A stretch of 64,000 bases of DNA from Apostichopus japonicus. Taxonomy: Eukaryota; Echinodermata; Holothuroidea; Aspidochirotida; Stichopodidae. A model generated the notes under the pieces. It was not told where the DNA came from, did no database searches, and saw only the letters and a list, made by a program, of their open reading frames with translations. The translations under genes and the position numbers were made by a program. The stretch lies in the NCBI RefSeq assembly GCF_037975245.1, contig NC_092574.1, positions 22,633,713 through 22,697,712 on the forward strand. The letters run 5' to 3'. The first letter of the stretch is position 1, and the number at the start of each line of letters is the position of its first letter. Positions 27,001 through 39,000 of the stretch are shown here, piece after piece.

Positions 27001-30000
27001 CATGTTATACATCAACAGAGAATCATATCTGCTTCCACCTTAAGCATCTTCCCTCACATTTTATTTTCTAATTTAAACTTGAGTAAATGTACTCTGGAAA
27101 AGTTCCAATAATTTGTAACAGGGTAAACTTGGGGAGGAGGGGGGGGGTGGTGGGGGAGGAGGAGGAAGAGGAGGAGGGCTATAACAATAACAGTTACAGT
27201 GCACAATTAACTTCCACATCAGATGTGGACCTGTGTTAAGTTGCTGTTTCATCATGCAGTTGCATTACAATATTACCTTTATAATATCATAATATTGACA
27301 ATACAGACCATGTGATACATGTATTTGACTGTCCTGCATACCTACAATGATGCAGTTTAAGTTACTCTGTCAAACATAGGATGCTGAGGGGGCTGCAGCC
27401 TCCTGCAGCCAGGCTGTGCAGTTTCACACAATAGTCACTGCAGGTTATTTGATATTGATTCAGCTTTGCTGCAGGGGTGCTGCAGCTCCTACAGCTTCTC
27501 TTATAACACAATGCCTAAGTGGATAGCTTTGTTGGATGAGATTCTACTATATTAGACAAGAAATATTTGTCTATATAAATATTATACTCTTCCACCCTTT
27601 TTTCTCCACACCTTTCTGTCTTTGTCCTTCTCCAGTTTATTCCCTACCCCCTTCCCTTAATCCTCTCTTTGTCCCTGCACTGTTTATCTCCTACCTCTCC
27701 TCTTCCCCTGTTGGTTTCTTTCTTTCTTCTCTCCCTCCCTTGTCTTCTAATCCCCATACATCTATCTCTTTGTGTTCACCATGCTCATTAACCTGTCTGG
27801 ATTCTGTACGTGTTTTTGTCCCGTCTGTTACTTGTCATTTAGCCTTTGAAGAAGATCCTGCTAGGATCGAAACGTCAGGCCAACTTACTTTTACACAAGA
27901 AATATTTCTACAAGCAAATGAATAATAATATGAATAAGGAAGAAGAATATCTACACAGTTGAGAGCAGCATCAATCATGTGTTAGACCATGATACTCACA
28001 TGTCTGGATGTGGCTGATGAAAGGAGAGGCAGAATGCCGCCGCAGGAGTAGATGAGGTTGTCCATTATCTGGGACACCATCTGAGTGACATTTTGGACAA
28101 AGATGTTGTTCTCAACTGCATTAACAAAGTCAATAACCGTCTTGGAACTTTGACTGTGTATTGTAAAAAAAAATAAAAAATTAGATAGATAACAAGTTTT
28201 CTAGTTGTCGGGCATTTAGATCCTAGCAGGGCCTTCTTCCGGGATTACTGAAACGAAAACAGACTGAGAACACATTTCACAAGAGATGGAATGTCAGGCA
28301 ACTACACTGGACCATTGACAAAGAATACAGTAGAATAGACAGAACAACAGGTAGTATTCAAGATGAAGGAAAGTGGAGATGAAAGGAGATCAAAGATCTC
28401 AAGAGATAAAGTGCCAAGTGATTTATAAATAGGTAAACTTAAAAAAATATATAAAAAATATATAAAAAATATATATAAATATAAAAATATAAAATAATGT
28501 TCTCAATTTTTAATGAATTAACTACCTGCAAAGTATTTTTTTTTTTTTTTTTTTCAACAAAAACTTTTAAGACAAGATCAAAATAATAAAAATCATAAAA
28601 ATAATTTGAGATAAATGCTTTGAGATAAATAATTTGAGATAAATGTCAGTAATTTGAGATAAAACAATTTGAGATAAGTAATTTGAGATAAATGCTTTGA
28701 GGTAAATAATTTGAGATAAATGTCAGTAAATTTCTTAATAGTAGATAGAAGAGATACTGTTTCAGCCATAAATATGAATCATGAATATAAATGAAATTGA
28801 ACAAAAAACAGCAACCCACCTTCTCCAGACCTGTATGTCAGTTTCGATGGCAAAGAGTAAGTCAGACATCATACGCTGGTGCATGTGAGACCAGCTGAAT
28901 TCTGGGATACGATAAGGAGCTTGGTGGGGTCCAGGACTGAAGACTTGACCTCTAGGGTCCACTGGTTTATCTGGCCCAGCAGCAGCTACTTGTGAAGGCC
29001 CAGACATAGCCTGAAGTATACAATTTTAAGGACAATGTTAATACAAGATGGTGGAAAAAAAGGTACAAATAAAATTCAAAATTCATTTTGGGGGGTGGGG
29101 GGGGTATTTCTTGGTTTGAATGTGGTAATTTGAATTCCTTTTTCTGTTTTTGTTATTTCTCAGTAACTTTTGCACCAGTCATCTTTTTTTCTCCGAGTGT
29201 TCGAATGATCAAACTCCCGAAGATGATGAGACTACCTCCTTCATTTCACAACTTCAAATTTTGGTTTGACAATTTGTACATAACTTTTAAAGCTCTCCTC
29301 CCCTCTAATCCCCAATCACTCCCTCCCCTCCCCCCCTCCTAAATAAGTACCATGGAATGCAAACTTTTTACTATGGCAAATAAAATGTCTCAATATGAGT
29401 ATATATTGATATGATTCTCACTTTCTGTTTTTTTGTCTCTGCTTCCTCTGTCATCCTCTTGACATTCTCCGGGGTCTTACCCCTCCCCTCTACGATCTTG
29501 ACCACGTCATCCATGACATCCTCTAAGAGGGTCAGAACTTCCTTCTCCCTCTCGGAGGACACCCCTCTGGCCTGGTCCCTCTCTGGGATGTCATCTCCAT
29601 CTGTCCTCTCCTTGTTCCTCTCCCTCACAGTGTACTCCACGTCACCCCCGGTCATCGCTGCCAGAGGGCTGATGGACTGGTCCTCGGTGCCAGCGGCTGG
29701 AGCTCCCTGGACACTGCCCGAGACGGCACCAGCTACGGTCAGAGGAGCAGACTGGCCGTTAGCCTGCTGCTGTTGGTAGTTGTTGTAAGCTCTGAGCATC
29801 TCATTCTTGTGGTTCTCAAAGGAAACCTGTCAGATAATCATGAGAGGAAGAAATTAAAGCTGAATGGTGATAAACACTGAAAAAAAACTTTCATTCCATG
29901 ATTCTGTTTTAATATTTAATGAGATTTTATTTCCCATAGAAGTAAATATGCTAAGAAAATGCCGGTGACAGTATTCATGACCCTACTAGTAACAACGTAA

Positions 30001-33000
30001 TTATTATATGGAAAACAACTGCTTAGTACAAAATTGCAATGTGATATTAAACACTCTCAAATTTCTCTAACTCGTTTCTTACATACCTGTGTGTAATTTT
30101 ACTTTACTCTGATCAGACTAGTTTATGGGGTTTTTTGCCAATAATTTTTTTTTGGATTTATTGTGTAAAAGTTACATATTTCTACCAGCAGCCTTGCTCA
30201 TGGTTTTTACAAATCGAATATGTTATTCCGTTTAATATAATACATATTTTTGGCTCAAGTGTATTTGATAACACTTTAAGAATGCAACCAGCATTCTTTA
30301 AGTTCTAGTATTAAAAACATATTAAACATTCTACACATTGATAATACTGTAGATGACTACTGGATGAATCGTTACCTTGGAATGTATGATCGAGAGGGTG
30401 TCCACCCAGACCCTCCATCCACCCCACTCGTACTTCATAGCATGGTGGAGCAGCATCTTGAGGACAGAGTAGACCATCTCCGTCACTCTCTTCTCCTCAT
30501 CGGTCTTGGGGTAGATGTACGCCAGGCCTAGCATCCAGTCTTGCCAGACAGAACACTGTAACAGAATCCTGAGGGTGAGAAAAAAAGAAAAAAACATCAA
30601 CTACAGAACAGAAAAAGAGAACTCAAGATTAATATCCAGATAGAGTAAAATAAGAGCGAGAGAAAACGTATTTTACGATACCAGAGAAGAGAGAAGCATA
30701 ATAAAAACAGACAGTGAAATAAACTTGGAAAATACTAGACATTACTCTTAAATGAATCACACAATAGTAAAATCTTATGATTTAGTAACAATAATTACAT
30801 TTTCTGATATATATTAATCTGTCTACTGGGTATGTGTACGAATTAACGAACCGGAGTCAAATCTAGAATGCTCAGATGCTTTGTGATAGCTTGCAATCAA
30901 ATTTTACCTTGTTTCGTGAGTGATAGAGAAACAGAGTTTGCTTCAGAGAGTCATATCCAGAAAATAAAAGCTTCCTTGACCCTGGTATATGTAACCCCTA
31001 CTGATGGACACAAATCAACTAAATTACTGATACGAATTGTGCGAAATATATATACACATGTCTTATGCCGTACTTTTCCCAACACTCGGAGCAGAGTATC
31101 CCCTGCATGGGGGAGTCACATGGTGACTTCAAGTGACCTTTGACCACTGCCAATATTGACAGCAGCCATGAACTAAGAGGTACATACATACCAAGTATGA
31201 AGTTCATGCTGGCTATGCATGGTGACTCCGGCAATGTGTCAAAAAGAAAAAACCTGCAGCAGCTGCACAATATCCCTGCAGCAAGGCTGCATCAACATCA
31301 AACAATAGAAATTTGTCTCTGGCGACCAGCAGTGCTTATTGTGTGAAACTGCACAGCACGAAAGATTACACAATATGCAGCTTGGCTGCTTGATGCTGCA
31401 GCCCCCTTAGCAACCTACTTTTGACTCAGTGCCCTATTGTGTTAACAAACCATGGTATCACATACACACACACATAAACACACACACGTAGACATGTCAT
31501 GACCATCTTACAGATTCCTTTTACAAACTATTTGAAACAGCCCATTATAGAAGGAATATATCCGACGCCACAGATTGAGAAGGAAACGATCGTCCTTTTA
31601 TCTTACCTTCTGTTTTCACGGCTATTGTTGAAGAGGAGGATCATGTCAGACAGGAAGAGCTTGCGTACTTCCATCGCTTCTGCACTCGGAGCGGACTGGC
31701 GAATGAGTCGCGCCATCACATGGAACATCCCTAGAAATGAAGACGAAGAAACCGTTATGATCCAGAATTCATAATTGATATCTTTCAAACATAAATTTGT
31801 CGGTTTGTTCTTCCAATCGTCTCTTGATATGCAATATATGTGTTTCATTCAGGTATTATATTCTGAGTGGAGACTAATGACTTGGTAGACAAAACTTATT
31901 GTTTTACTATTTCCTGTAGTCACTTGAAATCCTAACATTTCTTTTCAGAGTCAAAACTATTACAAACAAAACAATGAGCTTACTTATCATATCTAGTGAT
32001 TGTTTTAATAATTTGCTCTGTTTCCCAAAAGTCAAATTTGCAATGCCTTTAATTAACAGCAAACTGTTCTGAGAGCTTATATGTTCTCTTGGCTAGCAAC
32101 TTCATCCACTTGAAATCAAGAATTCATCTCTGCCTTTCAAAACAAAATCAAGAACCTCTTTTACCCAAGCCACCTTTTGACCATTTGAGTGCCTTCACCA
32201 ACTTCATTAAAATTATAATTTGCACCATTCACCTCATGGGCTCAACATTCAGGAAGGACATGACTAACCTTCTTCTGCTACCCCCCCCCTTGCGCATCTC
32301 ACCTTGTACCCCCCTATGTCAACCCTCTTCTCATAGCTCTCTTCACTTATTTCCCCCCACACTTTTCTGTCGTTGTCCTTCTCCAGTTACTCCCTACCCT
32401 CTTCCATTAATCCTCTACAGTTTATCTCCTACCTCTCCTCTTCTCCCTGTTGGTTTCTTTCTTTTCTCCATCCCTTGCCTACTAATCCTCTTACATCTAT
32501 CTCTTTTGTGCTCACCCTGCTCATCAACCTGTTTCTATTCTCTGTGTGTATTTGTACCTTCTGTTACTGTAACTTGTCATTCAGCCTCTGAAGATGATCC
32601 TGCTAGGATCAAAACGTCAGGCCCACTTACATTTACACATAATCTTACACAGGCTTCTTTAGTGAATAAGCAGTTTGTTAACAGTTTTGTTTCATTTTAA
32701 AATTTTAACTTAGAGGAGAAAAAATACCTGGATTCAGGATCCTGTAGGTTCTATCTTGATCAGGGTGTTTGGACGACATCACCGCCATAGTAACCCTTTC
32801 ACTTAACACCTATACAGATAAAATAAAGTTTCTTAGATCATTAAACAAATTACCATAGCTATCTAACTCTAAAGAAATTCTGAAGTAACAACAACCCAGA
32901 ATGCTTCATACATCAGTCAATGCTGCATTGTTATTTGTCAATACTGTTGCAAAAAATTGAAAGAAACCAATGTTCATGACAAAACTAATAGATGTCAACA

Positions 33001-36000
33001 ACAACAAAAAAGAATGAGCCTGTTGATCACACTAAACAAATGATAAAGATACAGTTATCAGCAAATATTTGAATTTGAAAGGAGCAGAACTAATAATATA
33101 TACATATATGTATCGTGTGAATATCAACAAATAGAAATTACAAAATAATACAAGTACATTATCCCTGACATTATGCTTACTCTATTATCCAATGACACTG
33201 AGTTAAAGTATGGCTGCTTAACGATGCAAAATATTTGCCTTACAGGCAGGCAACTTTAGTGTCACCTTCTTAAACTAATGGACAATTTTCTAAAGTGCTA
33301 CAAGCTGCAGGATTATAAGATTTACGTAGAAACAAGTCAGACTACATGGCAGGGCAGCAATGGTAACTGCTTTACTTAAATTCTGGTCTATCCCTGAAGT
33401 CTTAAACAGTTTGCATATTCTTGATGAAAGAGTGTTGCATACATGTGATTTTACCTCTCCGAACAAGGTGTGCAGATTTTTTTTTCCTGATTAACTTTTG
33501 TTTTCTGCATATATCATATAAATTTAATGCTTTTACAATTTATTATAAACTGTAGGTTGAGCGAGGGATTGGGGGGGTCATTAAAATCAGGGTGAGGCCG
33601 AGCAGGTCATGTGAGAGCTGAATAAATTTCACATTACCATAGCAACACGATCATAGAAGAAACGGCAAAAGTTCCCCTCACCTTAAACAAATTTAATCTT
33701 ATATCTTTATTTTTCACCCTAAAAAAAAATGATTAAATTTCATTAAAAAAGAACAAAAAATAATTAAAATACGATTTTAATTATGAGGCGTGTTTCATTC
33801 ATCTCTAAATTTATTTCTTATATCATATAATTTATATATGGTATAATATAATTCGTTAATAACTGCACATTGGGAGAGAAGGAATTTGAGTGGCATGGCC
33901 TTGGGCGCATCAAAATCAAAGTGGCGAACACGGTGAATGAGTGCTCGGAAAAAAAAATGATACAAGAACCAATATAGTAATATAATATCTGCAGAGACAG
34001 AAAGAAGGGTCTCCCTCACCTCAAACAAACAGTTGTACATCGTCATACTAAGTGTGTTGCAGTTGAGTTGTATTCTCTCTCCAATCAGCGAGTACAGATT
34101 CTGTCCGTACATCAAATCCATCTTCCGTCTATAGAGAAAGTACAAAGGGATAGATTCTCCGGATTTACTTATATTTGTGAAAATAAAAACGTATAAAAAA
34201 ATACTTTTTTCTTTTTAATTTCAAAAAATTAAGACATTATACAGCCAAAGGGGTATCTTAAGAACAGCTCAAAAATCATTTTCAATTCTGGTGGTAAATG
34301 GTAAGTTTGCCAAGATAAAGCGTAAAACAATTTGAGTTTAGCACTTGTTCTTATTCGCACAACTTTCTGGCCAGCGTCCATGGCCCTGTTAAGAGAGGGA
34401 ATTTAAGTACCATGGCTTTGAGGGGTATTATAATTTCGGGGCAGTTTCCGCTGGTTTAAATTTTCAAAGTTAATGCCTTTTACATGTAATCTCATCTCTC
34501 TGGTTTTGGCAACATGCACACAAAGTGTCTTTTATATTTAAAAATGCATTGGTACACTGCATACCTCTGAAGTACGTAGTTACCCCTGAGACTAATTAAT
34601 CAGAGACATTGTTAAATCTACTGCTGTGTATGGGATCCTTGAGAATTTGAATTGCCAAGCCAATTCAAGAAATAATTTTGAAGAGAGTGCTTACTTTGAC
34701 GGTAGCCTGCTGAGGAAGAGAGCTAGAACCTTCAAGGCCATTGCACAAACCATCTCATCACCAGAGGCAAGAAGCTTGAAAATCACCCTGCAAAGAAGAA
34801 ATTAATCAATGGAGTGATTGAAAAGTTTGCCCATCTCAGAATTTCCAGCTATATATAAAACATTCAATAATTCCACAAACATATGTGCAAGTGTGAGGAG
34901 GTTGACTAAATCACAGGTGAGAATGACAAATAATTCACCTATACCTTCAGTGTTATGGGGTTGAAACTGGTGAGTATGACAAGTAATTCACCTATACCTT
35001 CACTGCTATGAGGTTGATAACATCATCCCCAATTCATGAAGTATGGCAGCAAATTTTTTGAAAAGTCACTTCATATCTTGGTGATATGAAATCATATATG
35101 AAGACAAGAACCAAGTAACAAAGCCAACCACTGATACCTCTCATTTTAATTTTTAATTTTTGTTATTAATCTACAGAATATTACACTCCTGCATGACACT
35201 GCCTGTGTCTATCTTTGAGGTGTGATCCTGAAAGTCGAATGAGACCCTGATTGTTGCCTTAAGGTTATCTTTGAGTGAACGAGCCTCTAAATGCCCCTTT
35301 TAGGGCTAAAATTGGAAAGGAGGCCTACCTAGTTCCATTTTTGCGATCAAAGGCGACAGCCAGGCCATTGAGATTTTCAGCCATTAATGACATCAGAAGT
35401 TGGAGGACATCCCTCAAGTTGGCATCCTGTCAGAGAGTTTAAAGACAAATAGTTTCAACATGAATTAAAAGTGATGTCGTGTTCATAAACCTGTTAAAAA
35501 CCTGTTTAAATCAAATCATTTCACAAATACACACATCTTTATAGAATACAAACAAACTATATAAAATCAACTGTGTTCTGTACACCAGGAAACTATCCCT
35601 TCAACCGATCCTGTTAAACCAACCGGATTACCTCTTTTTGGAACATCAAAATCAGGAAGTGTTTTTTTAAGACCAAGAACCCTCCCTGAAACTACCACCA
35701 TATTTTAACAAGTCTTCGTTTCAAATCCATAGTCTCCTAGCTGCTGAGCTTTTGTGGCTTCAACTACAAACAACCTTCATCCAAATAAATGTCACTATAT
35801 GAATATTTAAGGCACAACATTTATGTTGCCACTATAAAATGACCAATGTATGTCTATATGTATGTTAACTTTACGTTTGTGACTATACATACAAACTATA
35901 CAGTGTGAATATATCTATGTGGGTATGTGTGTGAACATGTTTGCTTTAACATGTAACACTAGTCTCAAGACTTAAAGGAATAACGAAGGCAGGGATCAAA

Positions 36001-39000
36001 GACAATTTATATTCAGTCACCTCAAAACTCTCTACTACTCGATATTTAAGTGAACCGCTTCCTGTTTGACTAAATACGCTCGCTTTGAAAATTGACTCCT
36101 ACTGTAAGACCTCACCACAGTACATAGTAAGCCGCCACTGATTAAATAATATGTTTGATATTCCATATTGATTTACTGAATAATATTAATTGTCATTGAT
36201 CCCTGCTTTTGTTATTCCTTTAAATAAAAAGAACTCTTGATGTACACTATATGTATATGAGAGTATTTATGTGACCCCTACTATATGTACATGTCTATAT
36301 GTATATTATTATCTGTGTACAACTATATGTATGTTATTTTAGGTATATAAGTATATGGTTATGGCTATGCATGTACGAATATACACGTGTGATAACGTAT
36401 GTGTCTACCTACATGACTTTACATGAATAACATGGCTGCAGACTTAAGTATAAGAATGTTGGATAATATCTAATGGCAGTAGTGGAGTGTTAGCTCAGTG
36501 GTTAATGCCGGTGCCTTCCAATCATAAGGTCCCCGGTTCGAGTCACTCCAAGATTAATGTATGCCGTCCGGTTACAGAGTTGTTGACAATTGACAATTCA
36601 TAATCATGGACGTTAAATATGAATCTGACTGACTTCGGTCAGCTTGCGGCTTTGATAAGCCAATGGGGCTTCTTCGCGAGTTCCTGCTTGCAGGCGGATC
36701 TAACATACATACACACATACATAGTATAAGCCGCACTGACCTCATGGATTGTCACCAAGTAGTTGAGAATAATCTGCAATTCTTCATCGTTTGAAGTCTT
36801 CTCCTTCAGGATGAGTTGTTTCGTTATGCTTAGAATCAATCCCCGCAGATGGATCAAATCTTGACTTTTTGGTCTGTCGCCCTCTGTTAAACAAAACAGG
36901 GTAAAAAAAATTGGCCTGTTAATATATGGCAAGTATGTGTCCCTTCATAATTTTACTATTATCTGTTATAGTGGGTAGGTATCTTGGGGGGAGGGGAGGG
37001 GGAAGGGAGGGGGAGGGGGAGATTACTGTGTTTTCCAAGTATCTTTAATATTAGAACTTAAAACTGCCACCTCTGTATCTGCCTACCTTCCAACATTCCA
37101 TCAAATAAACTATAAATAATAAACAAACTGCCAATACCTATAGTTACATATAATACCAAAATAAATTCAATATTATGTGCATATCTGAGTTCAAAGAAGA
37201 TGTTTGTCTGCCCCAAAGCTTTGATGTTATTGTCATTATTTTAATCCAAGATTGCGGTAAGATATTACAAAGGAGAACTAATGCTCATACTAATTCTCAT
37301 GATTAAAACTCCAGATGAATTTTCAAGCAGATATAAAACGTCCATTTCTTTACCTCTTCCATAAGTTCAGTAACATCACTTGTTTGCATTTCTAACATTT
37401 AGCGACCATAATAGACACAGCGGCTACACTCTAATGTTTACGATGCTCAAATGTTAATCGTTAAAAGTTATTTGAAAAGCCAGCAAAAGCGATGTTTAAT
37501 GTATAAATTATTTTTGATATTAAAATGGGATGGCATATTTACTCAATTGCCATTGCATGGTATAACGATAAATGACAAAACAGCAACAGTTAACTTGAAA
37601 ACTGACGTAAGACATGTGTTAATGCCTGAAGGAAAACAACAAATTTCACATAAAGTATAAAACCTAACTGGTGAGAGTCACTGATAAGGTTAAGTACCTA
37701 ACGTTTAAAACTATGAGATGACATTAAAATATTAAAAAATGCAAAGATTAAGTGTCGGTTAACATTATGATGATGTGTGGCATCAATGGGATGGGTGAAG
37801 ATGTGTTTAATCCAAATGACCTTTGACATCATACCATAATAACATCACCACTTGAGTTCATGGAACATTTGATTGATTTCTTCAAAAGACAAGAATTTGT
37901 TGCAACAATTTGCAAAATTTGTAATTTCTGATATGAAAGAGAGTACCATTCAGCATGGAATGCAACTATTACGAACCACTGATGAAAGGATCATGTGATG
38001 ATAGCACCAATATATTATATATCCCATATGATGTCATAGCTGCAAAATTACAACCATTGATCATGTGACAGCCATCACATAAGAAACACCACACTGTGTG
38101 ATAGTTCAATAAGTGATCATGTGAGAGCTCCAATACTACAACCATTGATCATGTGACTGCTACATCATTACTAGAACCATGTCTTGTGATTGCTCCAATA
38201 TTTATACCACTCATCATGTGACAGCTACACCATGACAAGCACAATATCATGTGATAGCTCCAGCGATATAGCCACTGATCATGTGATAGCTACTAGCAGA
38301 TGTTCAAAGCTCTTCTATATAATTACGTGTTAACTTGCCATTCTATTACAATTCACTATGTGATACCTACCACGCGACAAACATCATATATCATGTGATA
38401 TCTCTAGTCATATAGCCACTGATCATGTGATAGCTGATAGCAGATGTTAAAAGCCCTTAGAATTATATAAATATGTCTTAACTTGCCATTCTATTACAAT
38501 TCATCATGTGACACCTACCACACGACAAATATCATATATCATGTGATATCTCCAGTCATATAGCCACTGATCACGTGATAGCTACTAACAGATCATGTGA
38601 TAGCTATTAATAGATGTTTAAAAAAACCTCTTTATACATGTGGACCTGCTACACTGCCAAAAACTGTCAGTAACATTATTCGGTGATCATGAGTTGATTT
38701 CAGTTTATAATATGCTCCAATTGCTCTCAGAGAAACACAAAATCCCTCTCAAGACTCAAAAATTGATCTTCACAAGAGAGAAGAATCTTCAAAGAAAACA
38801 ATGGGGGAGAAAAGGGTAAATAGAAATTGAACAGCAGCCAATTTTAAGGATAAAATGGATTTAAATTGAAGCAGTTTGGAAAACAAAACTATAAACATCA
38901 GTATTTGAAAGTGACAGATGTAAAAATGTAACCAACCTAGGCTGGGAAGTAATTGATAAAGTGTTTGCAGAGAGGGCAGTATAAAGATAAAACCTGCAAT

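Larger units (their letters stand above)
26926..27999 (-). other. NBEA intron w20-w21
   Basis: 1074 bp. It contains a G-rich/GGA tract (27130-27178), a GCTGCAG-rich dispersed repeat (27365-27515) and a pyrimidine-rich element ending in a hammerhead-like hairpin (27560-27910). Confidence 0.85.
28154..28819 (-). other. NBEA intron w19-w20
   Basis: 666 bp. It contains a decayed hairpin-element relic (28205-28250), an AT-rich ATAAAAAAT stretch (28440-28500), a T run at 28538-28554, and the short tandem repeat at 28595-28735. Confidence 0.85.

Noticed and set aside
32089-32700. 203-residue plus-strand open frame
   Set aside because: It translates a CT-rich repeat element also present at 27560-27910. 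The composition is P/S/L/F low complexity with no family signature, and the frame does not persist in the other copy.
36483-36560. tRNA gene
   Set aside because: A and B boxes and acceptor-like ends are present, but the T stem does not pair and the anticodon loop has 8 nt. A SINE head explains it better.
37980-38620. CRISPR-like array (regularly spaced repeats)
   Set aside because: Eukaryotic context; the spacers are homologous to each other, so this is an ordinary tandem repeat.
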